From Burkholderia sp. Bp9142 (GTDB lineage: Bacteria; Pseudomonadota; Gammaproteobacteria; Burkholderiales; Burkholderiaceae): a stretch of 64,000 bases of DNA. The stretch lies in NCBI RefSeq assembly GCF_003853415.1, contig NZ_QTPP01000019.1:62001-126000 (forward strand). Reading direction: 5' to 3'. The position numbers and the translations under genes are program-made. Positions 48,371-56,580 of the stretch are shown in pieces. Each line of letters begins with the position of its first letter. Positions within the stretch are counted from its first letter, which is position 1. Below the pieces are notes generated by a model. The model worked only from the letters and a program-made list of their open reading frames with translations, was not told the origin of the DNA and ran no database searches.

Positions 48371-48652
48371 CTATCGCTTCATCGCGGCAAGATAGACGGC
48401 ATCTCGATCACGGCGACCGACTGCGACGACCAGTACGATCACTTCCGTATCGCGCACTTCGTAGACGAGTCGGTAGCCGACGCTGCGCAGCTTGATCTTG
48501 TAACGGTCCGGATGGCCATGCAGCTTGGCCGACGGAATGCGGGGATTCTCGAGCCGCTCGGCCAGTCGGGATTTGAACTGATCGCGGATGGTGCGATCAA
48601 GCTTCTTCCACTCTCTCAACGCAGGCTCGAGAAAGGCAAGTTCAAAGGTCAT
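48371..48652 (-). CDS. RelE/ParE-family toxin
   Basis: A 93-residue RelE-fold toxin: TFELAFLEPALREWKKLDRTIRDQFKSRLAERLENP at the N-terminus and KIKLRSVGYRLVYEVRDTEVIVLVVAVGRRDRDAVY at the C-terminus, the standard ribosome-dependent mRNase pattern with conserved Arg and Tyr residues. The start overlaps the antitoxin stop by 11 bp. The pair resembles RelBE/StbDE modules. Confidence 0.88.
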   Translation of the reverse strand: MTFELAFLEPALREWKKLDRTIRDQFKSRLAERLENPRIPSAKLHGHPDRYKIKLRSVGYRLVYEVRDTEVIVLVVAVGRRDRDAVYLAAMKR

Positions 48653-48890
48653 TCAGACCGACCTTGACGACCTTGTCTTTCGCACGCGCATTGGCGAGCG
48701 CATTGTCTTCGATATCTTCGAGACGTTCGACCATCGCTTCCCACGTCTTCGCCGGGATGCAATAGAACGCGGGCTCGTTGTGATTCAGAATCGCAACCGG
48801 AAAGCCCTCGCCCGCCGCTACGGTTCCCATCGGGTTGCGCTTCAGTTCCGAAACGCTCGCGGTAATACTGGCCAGGATGGTGTGAGGCAT
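48642..48890 (-). CDS. Phd/RelB (StbD-like) antitoxin
   Basis: An 82-residue antitoxin: ILASITASVSELKRNPMGTVAAGEGFPVAILNHNEPAFYCIPAKTWEAMVERLED, the Phd/YefM DNA-binding fold, then an acidic-basic tail that would wrap the toxin. GGAG at 48897-48900 sets the ATG at 48890. It is the first gene of the module and should repress it through the palindromes just upstream. Confidence 0.87.
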   Translation of the reverse strand: MPHTILASITASVSELKRNPMGTVAAGEGFPVAILNHNEPAFYCIPAKTWEAMVERLEDIEDNALANARAKDKVVKVGLNDL

Positions 48891-48924
48891 ATCGGACTCC
48901 TTCATCGATCGAAGTCCAATTTTA

Positions 48925-48958
48925 CTCTATTTAGAGCTAAATTTAGCACCAAATTTGG
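48925..48958. promoter_or_regulatory. Three adjacent palindromes upstream of the toxin-antitoxin module
   Basis: CTCTATTTAGAG (48925-48936, imperfect centre), GCTAAATTTAGC (48936-48947, perfect) and CCAAATTTGG (48949-48958, perfect) lie side by side with centres 11-12 bp apart, about one helical turn. They begin 35 bp upstream of the antitoxin start in a very AT-rich stretch and fit a cooperative autorepressor site. Confidence 0.75.
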
Positions 48959-49032
48959 CTCTCATCGAATTCACCGTCCAGCGCTGAAGCGCATCTCCCG
49001 AGTAGCGCTTCCGAATCGGCGATCCGGCGCAC

Positions 49033-50085
49033 CTATTCCGCACCGTCCCCCGCCAGCGGCAAGAATCTCGGCGCCACATGCGCCCGAACGTTGCCGTCCG
49101 CGTCGGTACGGTAGATTCCGCGCGCCGCATTGTGCGGATGCTCGACCGCTTCGGCCACGCTCAGCACCGGCGCAAAGCACGCGTCGCTGCCTTCGAGCTG
49201 CGCGCGCCAATGCGCGGACGGCTGCTGCGCAAATACCTCGGCGAAACGCGTCTTCAGCGCCGGCCAGCGCGCGCGGTCGTACTGCGACGCCGGCTCGACG
49301 TCGGTCAGCCCGAGCCGCTCGACAAGCAGCGCATAGAACGGCGGCTCGAGCGCGCCGATCGTCACACATTCGCCGTCCGCGCAGCGATACACGTCGTAGA
49401 ACGGCGCGTCGTGGAAGAGGCTCGGCTGCGCGCCGTCGAGTTGGCCGTTCGCGCGCGCCCACAGCGCGAGCGAGCCGAGCATCGACACGATGTCGACGAT
49501 CGCGCCGTCGACCACACGCCCCGGGCCGCCGCCGCGCACGTCGAACAGCGCGCAGACGATTCCGAACGCGAGCCCGAGCGCGCCGCCGGCATCGCCGACG
49601 ACGGTCGGCGGCACGCCGGGCCGGCCGTCGCGCGGCGCGGACAGCGACAGCAGCCCCGTCAGCGCGACGTAGTTCAGGTCGTGTCCGGCGGCGGCCGCGA
49701 GCGGCCCGTCCTGGCCCCAGCCCGTCATCCGTCCGTACACGAGCTTTGGATTGCGGCGCGCACAAGCGTCGGGCCCGAGGCCGAGACGCTCCATCACGCC
49801 CGGTCGCAGCCCCTCGACCAGCGCATCGGCCTGCGCGATCAGCGCGAGCGCCGCATCGCGGCCGTCCGGTGTCTTCAGATCGAGTTCGACGATCGTCTTG
49901 CCTTCGCGCAGCAGGTCGCCGTCGCGGCCCTGCAACGCGTCCGGCGCACTCGTGCGGCCGGCCGGACGTGCGATCAGCGTGATGCGCGCGCCCATCCCGG
50001 CGAGCATCCAGCCCGCGAGCGGGCCGGGGCCGAGACCTTCGAATTCGACGATGTGGACGCCGGAAAGCGGGGCATCAAGCGACAT
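49033..50085 (-). CDS. CaiB/BaiF family, alpha-methylacyl-CoA racemase-like
   Basis: A 350-residue class III CoA-transferase-fold protein. The start GVHIVEFEGLGPGPLAGWMLAGMGARITLI, EGLRPGVMERLGLGPD and GHDLNYVALTG are typical of AMACR racemases (the HDxNY motif has the acid/base His and Asp). PFYDVYRCADGECVTIGALEPPFY matches the second domain. AMACR epimerises the alpha-carbon of branched acyl-CoAs. It is separated from prpF by a terminator and hairpin repeats, so it is probably not part of the prp operon. Confidence 0.88.
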   Translation of the reverse strand: MSLDAPLSGVHIVEFEGLGPGPLAGWMLAGMGARITLIARPAGRTSAPDALQGRDGDLLREGKTIVELDLKTPDGRDAALALIAQADALVEGLRPGVMERLGLGPDACARRNPKLVYGRMTGWGQDGPLAAAAGHDLNYVALTGLLSLSAPRDGRPGVPPTVVGDAGGALGLAFGIVCALFDVRGGGPGRVVDGAIVDIVSMLGSLALWARANGQLDGAQPSLFHDAPFYDVYRCADGECVTIGALEPPFYALLVERLGLTDVEPASQYDRARWPALKTRFAEVFAQQPSAHWRAQLEGSDACFAPVLSVAEAVEHPHNAARGIYRTDADGNVRAHVAPRFLPLAGDGAE

Positions 50086-50096
50086 ACGATTCTCCT

Positions 50097-50208
50097 GTCG
50101 ACCACCGTTAGCGCTTTAGCGCTTACGGTGGTCCCATGCTTCGCGGTCGATCCGCGTCAGTCCATCATCGCTTACGCGGGTCCGATGCTTCGCGGTCGAT
50201 CAGCGTCA
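50097..50208. repeat. Tandem 49-bp hairpin repeats, locus 1
   Basis: Two full 49-bp units and the start of a third, each beginning GTCGA (50097, 50146, 50195) and carrying GGTCCSATGC at offset 33. In unit 1, GACCACCGTTAGCGC (50100-50114) pairs with GCGCTTACGGTGGTC (50119-50133) over 15 bp with one mismatch and a TTTA loop. GGTCC...GCGTCA blocks at 50130-50159 and 50179-50208 are 28/30 identical. A related pair of units lies at 55390-55487. Confidence 0.8.
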
Positions 50209-50212
50209 AACG

Positions 50213-50248
50213 AAAAATCCCTGCGCAGCGGGTTCGCCTCGCAGGGAT
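50213..50248 (-). terminator. Rho-independent terminator of the prp operon
   Basis: On the minus strand ATCCCTGCG (50248-50240) pairs with CGCAGGGAT (50225-50217) over 9 bp, with a 14-base loop, followed by a TTTTT run (50217-50213). It lies 49 bp after the prpF stop and should end the prpB-prpC-acnD-prpF transcript. Confidence 0.88.
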
Positions 50249-50296
50249 CGGTGCTCCATTCACCGCTGAAGGGTCGCACGCGGTAACAGTCGTGCG

Positions 50297-51487
50297 TCAG
50301 AACGCATCCCCCGGCACCCGCACCCAGCCTTCCATCAGCACGCGCGCGCTGCGGCTCATGATCGCCTTCGTGACGGTCCACTCGCCGTTCTCTAGCTGCG
50401 CTTCCGCGCCGACGCGCAGCGTGCCCGACGGATGCCCGAAGCGCACTGCATTGCGTTCGCCGCCGCCCGCCGCGAGGTTGACCAGCGTGCCGGGGATCGC
50501 CGCGGCCGTGCCGATCGCGACCGCCGCCGTGCCCATCATCGCGTGGTGCAGCTTGCCCATCGACATCGCGCGCACCAGCAGGTCGACGTCGCCCGCGTTC
50601 ACGCGCTTGCCGCTCGACGCAACGTAATCGGCCGGCTTCGCGACGAACGCGACCTTCGGCGTGTGCTGCCGCGTCGCGATTTCATCGAGCGTGTCGATCA
50701 GCCCCATGCGCAGCGCACCGTGCGCGCGGATCGTCTCGAACTTCTCGAGCGCCGTGGCGTCACCGTTGATCGCGTCCTGCAACTCGGTGCCCGTATACCC
50801 GATCGCTTCTGCCTCGACGAAGATCGTCGGAATCCCCGCGTTGATCATCGTCGCCTTCAGCGTGCCGATGCCGGGCACGACCAGGTCGTCGACGAGGTTG
50901 CCGGTCGGGAACATCGACCCGCCCGCCCCCTCCTCGTCCGCCGCCGGGTCCATGAACTCGAGCTGTACTTCGGCGGCCGGGAACGTGACGCCGTCCAGCT
51001 CGAAGTCGCCCGTCTCCTGTACCGCGCCATTCGTGATCGGCACGTGCGCAACGATCGTCTTGCCGATGTTCGCCTGCCAGATCCGCACGGTCGCGATGCC
51101 GTCGCGCGGCACGCGCGATGCATCGACGAGGCCGCCGCTGATCGCGAACGGACCGACCGCCGCCGACAGGTTGCCGCAGTTGCCGGTCCAGTCGACGAAC
51201 GCGCGGTCGATCGCGACCTGGCCGAACAGGTAGTCGACGTCGTGACCGGGCCGCGTGCTCTTCGACACGATCACCGTCTTGCTGGTGGACGACGTCGCGC
51301 CGCCCATCCCGTCGATCTGCTTGCCGTACGGATCGGGGCTGCCGATCACGCGCAGCAGCAGCGCGTCGCGCGCGGCGCCCGGCGTCTGCGCGGCATCCGG
51401 CAGGTCCTGCAGCCGGAAGAACACGCCCTTGCTGGTGCCGCCGCGAAGGTAGGTCGCCGGAATCCTGATTTGAGGAATGTGAGCCAT
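50297..51487 (-). CDS. prpF: PrpF, 2-methylaconitate isomerase
   Basis: A 396-residue PrpF protein. IPATYLRGGTSKGVFFRLQDLP is the family start with the active-site Lys, and DWTGNCGNLSAAVGPFAI holds the active-site Cys and Asn; GSMFPTGNLVDDL and AMSMGKLHHAMMGTAAVA are further conserved blocks. It converts the methylaconitate isomer made by AcnD so that aconitase can complete 2-methylisocitrate formation. It is the last gene of the operon, with 26 bp after acnD and a terminator behind. Confidence 0.95.
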   Translation of the reverse strand: MAHIPQIRIPATYLRGGTSKGVFFRLQDLPDAAQTPGAARDALLLRVIGSPDPYGKQIDGMGGATSSTSKTVIVSKSTRPGHDVDYLFGQVAIDRAFVDWTGNCGNLSAAVGPFAISGGLVDASRVPRDGIATVRIWQANIGKTIVAHVPITNGAVQETGDFELDGVTFPAAEVQLEFMDPAADEEGAGGSMFPTGNLVDDLVVPGIGTLKATMINAGIPTIFVEAEAIGYTGTELQDAINGDATALEKFETIRAHGALRMGLIDTLDEIATRQHTPKVAFVAKPADYVASSGKRVNAGDVDLLVRAMSMGKLHHAMMGTAAVAIGTAAAIPGTLVNLAAGGGERNAVRFGHPSGTLRVGAEAQLENGEWTVTKAIMSRSARVLMEGWVRVPGDAF

Positions 51488-51513
51488 GTTTGCGTTGTCC
51501 CTGTGTGACCCGG

Positions 51514-54108
51514 TCAAGCCGCCTGCGACGATTCGAGGAAGTCCTGCGCGAAACGCTGCAGCACGCCGCCCGCGTCGTAGATCGACACTTCCTCGGCCGT
51601 ATCGAGCCGGCACGTCACCGGCACCTCGACACGCTCGCCGTTCCTGCGGTGAATCACGAGCGTGAGATCGGCGCGCGGCATCCGTTGGCCGATCACGTCG
51701 AAGGTCTCGGTGCCGTCGATGCCGAGCGTGGTGCGGTTCGTGCCCGGCTTGAACTCGAGCGGCAGCACGCCCATCCCGATCAGGTTCGTGCGGTGGATCC
51801 GCTCGAACCCTTCGGCGACGATCGCCTCGACGCCCGCGAGCCGCACGCCCTTCGCGGCCCAGTCGCGCGACGAACCCTGGCCGTAGTCGGCACCGGCGAC
51901 GACGATCAGCGGCTGCTTGCGATTCATGTACGTCTCGATCGCTTCCCACATCCGCATGACCTTGCCTTCCGGCTCGACGCGCGCGAGCGAGCCCTTCTTC
52001 ACCGCGCCGTCGACGACCGCCATCTCGTTGATCAGCGTCGGGTTCGCGAAGGTCGCGCGCTGCGCGGTCAGGTGGTCTCCCCGGTGCGTCGCGTACGAGT
52101 TGAAGTCTTCTTCCGGCAGGCCCATCTTCGCCAGGTATTCACCGGCCGCGCTGCTCGCGAGAATCGCGTTCGACGGCGACAGGTGGTCGGTCGTGATGTT
52201 GTCGCCGAGCACCGCGAGCGGGCGCATGCCCGTCAGCGTGCGTTCGCCGGCAAGCGCCCCCTCCCAGTACGGCGGACGGCGGATGTACGTGCTCTGCGGA
52301 CGCCAGTCGTACAGCGGCGCCGCGCGCTCGCCCGCATCGGCCGTGCGCGCGAACATCGGTTCGTAGACCTTGCGGAACTGCTCGGGCTTCACGCTCGACG
52401 CGACGATCGCGTCGATCTCCTCGTCGGTCGGCCAGATGTCCTTCAGCGTGACGGGCTTGCCGTCCTGGTCGTGGCCGAGCACGTCCTTCTCGATGTCGAA
52501 GCGGATCGTGCCGGCGATCGCATACGCGACGACGAGCGGCGGCGACGCGAGGAACGCCTGTTTCGCATACGGGTGGATGCGGCCGTCGAAGTTGCGGTTG
52601 CCGGACAGCACGGCGGTCGCGTACAGGTCGCGATCGACGATCTCCTGCTGGATCTTCGGATCGAGCGCGCCCGACATCCCGTTGCAGGTCGTGCACGCGA
52701 ACGCGACGATGCCGAAGCCGAGCTTTTCCAGTTCCGGCAGCAGGTTCGCTTCTTCCAGATACAGCTCGACCGCCTTCGAGCCCGGCGCGAGCGAGCTCTT
52801 CACCCACGGCTTGCGCGCGAGGCCCTTCGCGTTCGCGTTGCGCGCGAGCAGCGCCGCGGCGATCACGTTGCGCGGGTTGCTGGTGTTCGTGCAACTCGTG
52901 ATCGCGGCGATGATCACCGCGCCGTCGGGCATCTCGCCCGCCTGCTCTTCCCACGGGCCGGCGATCCCGCGTGCGGCGAGATCGGACGTCGGCAGCCGCT
53001 TGTGCGGGTTCGACGGGCCGGCCATGTTGCGCACCACGCTCGACAGGTCGAACGTCAGCGTGCGCTCGTATTGCGCATTGTTCAGCGTGTCGGCCCACAG
53101 GCCCGCCGCCTTCGCGTAGGTCTCGACCAGCTTCACCTGCTCGTCGCTGCGGCCGGTGAGGCGCAGGTAGTCGGTCGTCTGGCCGTCGATGAAGAACATC
53201 GCGGCCGTCGCGCCATATTCGGGCGCCATGTTCGAGATCGTCGCGCGGTCGCCGAGCGTGAGGCTCGCGGCACCTTCGCCACGGAATTCCAGATACGCGC
53301 CGACCACCTTTTCCTTGCGCAGGAACTCGGTCAGCGCGAGCACGACGTCGGTCGCGGTGATGCCGGGCTGGCGCTTGCCGGTCAGCTCGACGCCGACGAT
53401 GTCGGGCAGGCGCATCCACGACGCGCGGCCGAGCATCACGTTCTCCGCCTCCAGGCCGCCCACGCCGATCGCGATCACGCCGAGCGCATCGACGTGCGGC
53501 GTGTGGCTGTCGGTGCCGACGCAGGTGTCCGGATACGCGATGCCGTCCTGCGCCTGGATCACCGGCGACATCTTCTCCAGGTTGATCTGGTGCATGATGC
53601 CGTTGCCCGGCGGAATCACGTCGACGTTCTCGAACGACTGCTTCGTCCATTCGATGAAGTGGAAGCGATCCTCGTTGCGGCGATCCTCGATCGCGCGGTT
53701 CTTCGCGAACGCGTCCGGATCGAAGCCGCCGCACTCGACGGCGAGCGAGTGGTCGACGATCAGCTGGACCGGCACGACCGGGTTCACCTTCGCCGGGTCG
53801 CCACCGCGCTCGGCGATCGCGTCGCGCAGGCCCGCGAGGTCGACGAGCGCCGTCTGGCCGAGGATGTCGTGGCACACCACGCGCGCCGGGAACCACGGGA
53901 AGTCGCGTTCGCGCTTGCGCTCGACGATCTGCTTCAGCGAATCGGCGAGGATCGCCGGATCGCAGCGGCGCACGAGGTTTTCGGCGAGCACGCGCGACGT
54001 GTACGGCAGCGTGTCGTACGCGCCGGGGGCGATCGCTTCGACCGCGGCACGCGCGTCGAAGAAGTCCAGCGACGTGCCGGGCAGGGGTTTGCGGTAGGCG
54101 GTATTCAT
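51514..54108 (-). CDS. acnD: AcnD, Fe/S-dependent 2-methylisocitrate dehydratase
   Basis: An 864-residue aconitase-superfamily enzyme. The [4Fe-4S] cysteines are visible in ITSCTNTSNP (about 404-413) and ACTTCNGMSG (about 469-478); VGTDSHTPHVDALG and DYGQGSSRDWAAKG (swivel domain Ser/Arg) are substrate-binding motifs. The length matches AcnD, and position between prpC and prpF confirms it over AcnA/AcnB. It dehydrates 2-methylcitrate and needs PrpF to complete the step that PrpD performs alone in other bacteria. Confidence 0.95.
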   Translation of the reverse strand: MNTAYRKPLPGTSLDFFDARAAVEAIAPGAYDTLPYTSRVLAENLVRRCDPAILADSLKQIVERKRERDFPWFPARVVCHDILGQTALVDLAGLRDAIAERGGDPAKVNPVVPVQLIVDHSLAVECGGFDPDAFAKNRAIEDRRNEDRFHFIEWTKQSFENVDVIPPGNGIMHQINLEKMSPVIQAQDGIAYPDTCVGTDSHTPHVDALGVIAIGVGGLEAENVMLGRASWMRLPDIVGVELTGKRQPGITATDVVLALTEFLRKEKVVGAYLEFRGEGAASLTLGDRATISNMAPEYGATAAMFFIDGQTTDYLRLTGRSDEQVKLVETYAKAAGLWADTLNNAQYERTLTFDLSSVVRNMAGPSNPHKRLPTSDLAARGIAGPWEEQAGEMPDGAVIIAAITSCTNTSNPRNVIAAALLARNANAKGLARKPWVKSSLAPGSKAVELYLEEANLLPELEKLGFGIVAFACTTCNGMSGALDPKIQQEIVDRDLYATAVLSGNRNFDGRIHPYAKQAFLASPPLVVAYAIAGTIRFDIEKDVLGHDQDGKPVTLKDIWPTDEEIDAIVASSVKPEQFRKVYEPMFARTADAGERAAPLYDWRPQSTYIRRPPYWEGALAGERTLTGMRPLAVLGDNITTDHLSPSNAILASSAAGEYLAKMGLPEEDFNSYATHRGDHLTAQRATFANPTLINEMAVVDGAVKKGSLARVEPEGKVMRMWEAIETYMNRKQPLIVVAGADYGQGSSRDWAAKGVRLAGVEAIVAEGFERIHRTNLIGMGVLPLEFKPGTNRTTLGIDGTETFDVIGQRMPRADLTLVIHRRNGERVEVPVTCRLDTAEEVSIYDAGGVLQRFAQDFLESSQAA

Positions 54109-54190
54109 GATGTGGGGCTGAATTCGGGGTATGGCGTCTCGCGCGCGCCGGCCGCCCGCATCACGGGCGCCGGCGCGCGCGGCTGGTGCT

Positions 54191-55363
54191 TCAGCGCTTC
54201 TCGATCGGCACGAACTGCAGGTCTTCCGGACCCGTGTAGTTCGCGCTCGGGCGGATGATCTTGTTGTCGACGCGCTGCTCGATGATGTGCGCGCTCCAGC
54301 CGGACGTGCGCGAAATCACGAACAGCGGCGTGAACATCGCGGTCGGCACGCCCATCATGTGGTACGACACGGCGCTGAACCAGTCGAGGTTCGGGAACAT
54401 CTTCTTCGCATCCCACATCACCGATTCGAGGCGCTCGGCGATGCTGTACAGCTTCAGGTCGCCGGCTTCCTTCGACAGCTTGTGCGCGACGCCCTTGATC
54501 ACCTTGTTGCGCGGATCGGAGATCGTGTAGACCGGGTGACCGAAGCCGATCACGACTTCCTTGTTCTCGACGCGGCGGCGGATGTCGGCTTCGGCGTCGT
54601 CCGGCGAGCTGTAGCGGCTCTGGATTTCATACGCGACCTCGTTCGCGCCGCCGTGCTTCGGCCCACGCAGCGCGCCGATCGCGCCGGTGATCGCCGAGTA
54701 GATGTCCGAGCCCGTGCCCGCGATCACGCGGCCGGTGAACGTCGATGCGTTGAACTCGTGCTCCGCGTACAGGATCAGCGACGTGTGCATCGCGTCGACC
54801 CACGACTTCGACGGTGTCTTGCCGTGCAGCAGGTGCAGGAAGTGCCCGCCGATCGAGTCGTCGTCGGTTTCCGTCTCGATGCGCTTGCCGTTGTGCGAGA
54901 AGTGATACCAGTACAGCAGCATCGAGCCGAGCGACGCCATCAGGCGATCGGCGATGTCGCGCGCGCCCGGCAGGTTGTGGTCGTCCTTCTCCGGAAGCAC
55001 GGTGCCGAGCACCGACACGCCGGTGCGCATCACGTCCATCGGGTGGGCCGATGCCGGAATCTGCTCGAGCGCGGCCTTCAGCGCGTTCGGCAGGCCGCGC
55101 AGCGCGCGCAGCCTGGACTTGTAGGCGGCCAGTTCGGTCAGGTTCGGCAGCGTGCCGTGCACGAGCAGGTGCGCGATTTCCTCGAACTCGCACGATTCGG
55201 CGACGTCGAGAATGTCGTAGCCGCGGTAGTGCAGGTCGTTGCCGGTCTTGCCGACCGTGCACAGCGCCGTGTTGCCGGCCGTCACGCCCGACAGCGCCAC
55301 CGATTTCTTCGGCTTGAATGCGCCGGCGGCGGCCGGTGCTGCTGCGTCTTTCGTCTCGCTCAT
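54191..55363 (-). CDS. prpC: 2-methylcitrate synthase
   Basis: A 390-residue citrate-synthase-family enzyme that condenses propionyl-CoA with oxaloacetate. [26 protein letters not shown] is the PrpC-type start, [14 protein letters not shown] and [16 protein letters not shown] carry two active-site His residues, and [27 protein letters not shown] precedes the end. GGAGAACGGAAAC sets the ATG at 55363 rather than an upstream in-frame start. Second gene of the operon, after a 153-bp gap rich in hairpins. Confidence 0.95.
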   Translation of the reverse strand: MSETKDAAAPAAAGAFKPKKSVALSGVTAGNTALCTVGKTGNDLHYRGYDILDVAESCEFEEIAHLLVHGTLPNLTELAAYKSRLRALRGLPNALKAALEQIPASAHPMDVMRTGVSVLGTVLPEKDDHNLPGARDIADRLMASLGSMLLYWYHFSHNGKRIETETDDDSIGGHFLHLLHGKTPSKSWVDAMHTSLILYAEHEFNASTFTGRVIAGTGSDIYSAITGAIGALRGPKHGGANEVAYEIQSRYSSPDDAEADIRRRVENKEVVIGFGHPVYTISDPRNKVIKGVAHKLSKEAGDLKLYSIAERLESVMWDAKKMFPNLDWFSAVSYHMMGVPTAMFTPLFVISRTSGWSAHIIEQRVDNKIIRPSANYTGPEDLQFVPIEKR

Positions 55364-55389
55364 GTTTCCGTTCTCCAATGGGGATCAAT

Positions 55390-55487
55390 GTCGACCGCGC
55401 TTGGCGCTTCAGCACCTGGCGCGGTCCCATGCAAGGCTGTCGACCGGACCTGGCGCTTCAGCACTGCGTCCGATCATGCAAAGCGTC
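55390..55487. repeat. Tandem 49-bp hairpin repeats, locus 2
   Basis: Two units starting GTCGACCG at 55390 and 55439, exactly 49 bp apart as at locus 1, both with TGGCGCTTCAGCAC. Unit 1 carries GGTCCCATGC at the same offset (33) as at locus 1; unit 2 is more degenerate, with GATCATGC. GACCGCGC (55393-55400) can pair with GCGCGGTC (55419-55426). The pair lies in the prpB-prpC intergenic region. Confidence 0.75.
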
Positions 55488-55504
55488 CGGGACACGCGTC
55501 CCGG
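55487..55504 (-). other. Small perfect hairpin just after prpB
   Basis: CCGGGAC-ACGC-GTCCCGG forms a perfect 7-bp stem 12 bp after the prpB stop. With no T-run it is more likely a processing or attenuation structure between prpB and prpC than a full terminator. Confidence 0.55.
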
Positions 55505-55516
55505 CGGGCGGGCACG

Positions 55517-56410
55517 TTACTTCTTGCCCTGCGCGAACAGCTCGTCGAGCTTCTGCTCGTACGCGTGATAGCCGAGGAAGTCGTACAGCTCGGCGCGGGT
55601 CTGCATGGTCGGCACGGCGGCCTTCTGCGTGCCGTCGCGGCGCAGCGTCTCGTAGAAATTCAGCGCGGCCTTGTTCATCGCGCGATACGCGCCGCAGCAG
55701 TACAGCGCGATGTCGACGTTCGCCTCGCGCAGTTCGTCGAGCGTGAACAGCGGCGTCGAGCCGAACTCGGTCAGGTTCGCGAGGATCGGCACCTTCACAG
55801 CCGCCTTGAAGCGGCGGTAGTCGTCGAGCGTCTTCATCGCTTCCGGGAAGATCATGTCGGCGCCGGCTTCCACGTAAGCGATCGCGCGCTCGATCGCCGC
55901 GTCGATCCCTTCGGCCGCGGCCGCGTCGGTGCGGGCCATGATCACGAACTGGTCGTCGGTGCGCGCATCGACCGCGGCCTTCACGCGATCGACCATTTCC
56001 TCGGTCGGCACGACTTCCTTGCCCGGACGGTGGCCGCAGCGCTTCTGGCCGACCTGGTCCTCGAGGTGGACGGCCGCGACGCCGGCCTTGATGAACGAGC
56101 GGACCGTGCGCGCGATGTTGAACGCGCCGCCCCAGCCCGTATCGATGTCGACGAGCAGCGGCAGGTCGGTCGCGTTGGTGATCCGGTTCGCGTCGATCAG
56201 CACGTCTTCCATCGTGCTGATGCCGAGATCGGGAATCCCGAGCGAATTCGCGGCGACGCCGCCGCCCGACAGGTAGACGGCCTTGAAGCCGACGGCCTGC
56301 GCCATCTTGGCTGCGTACGCGGTGATCGCGCCGACCACCTGCAGCGGCTGCTCGGCCGCGACTGCCGCGCGGAATTTCGCGCCGGCGCTCTGAAGATGCG
56401 TGTTGCTCAT
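55517..56410 (-). CDS. prpB: 2-methylisocitrate lyase
   Basis: A 297-residue isocitrate-lyase-family TIM barrel that splits 2-methylisocitrate into pyruvate and succinate. [29 protein letters not shown] with the metal site, and the active loop [11 protein letters not shown] with the catalytic Cys are all present. AGGAGGCCGTTC sets the ATG at 56410. First gene of the operon; a -24/-12 promoter lies 31 bp upstream. Confidence 0.96.
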   Translation of the reverse strand: MSNTHLQSAGAKFRAAVAAEQPLQVVGAITAYAAKMAQAVGFKAVYLSGGGVAANSLGIPDLGISTMEDVLIDANRITNATDLPLLVDIDTGWGGAFNIARTVRSFIKAGVAAVHLEDQVGQKRCGHRPGKEVVPTEEMVDRVKAAVDARTDDQFVIMARTDAAAAEGIDAAIERAIAYVEAGADMIFPEAMKTLDDYRRFKAAVKVPILANLTEFGSTPLFTLDELREANVDIALYCCGAYRAMNKAALNFYETLRRDGTQKAAVPTMQTRAELYDFLGYHAYEQKLDELFAQGKK

Positions 56411-56440
56411 GAACGGCCTCCTGAAGGAATGCCCATTAAC

Positions 56441-56456
56441 AGCAAGGACCGGGCCA
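56441..56456 (-). promoter_or_regulatory. Sigma-54 (-24/-12) promoter of prpB
   Basis: Read on the minus strand, TGGCCCGGTCCTTGCT fits the consensus TGGCAC-N5-TTGC with the invariant GG and GC at the correct spacing and one mismatch. It lies 31 bp upstream of prpB, which agrees with the sigma-54 activator type of PrpR. Confidence 0.87.
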
Positions 56457-56543
56457 GCTCGCGAAATGCCGCTAACCCACTGATTCTTAAGCAACCGGCA
56501 GAGGTGATGAATCGTCCGAATATTTCAATTTGGCAATTCCATG

Positions 56544-56557
56544 TTTCAAAAATGAAA
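56544..56557. promoter_or_regulatory. Candidate PrpR upstream site
   Basis: TTTCAAAAATGAAA is a perfect 5-4-5 inverted repeat in an AT-rich block (56517-56558), about 90 bp upstream of the -24/-12 promoter and 23 bp before the prpR start. It could serve as enhancer for the operon and autoregulatory site; binding is inferred. Confidence 0.55.
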
Positions 56558-56580
56558 TCGCGCGCGCATAATCGGTCGCC

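Noticed and set aside
51490..54258. Long plus-strand open frame opposite acnD
   Set aside because: Shadow frame rich in Arg; acnD on the other strand has all aconitase motifs.
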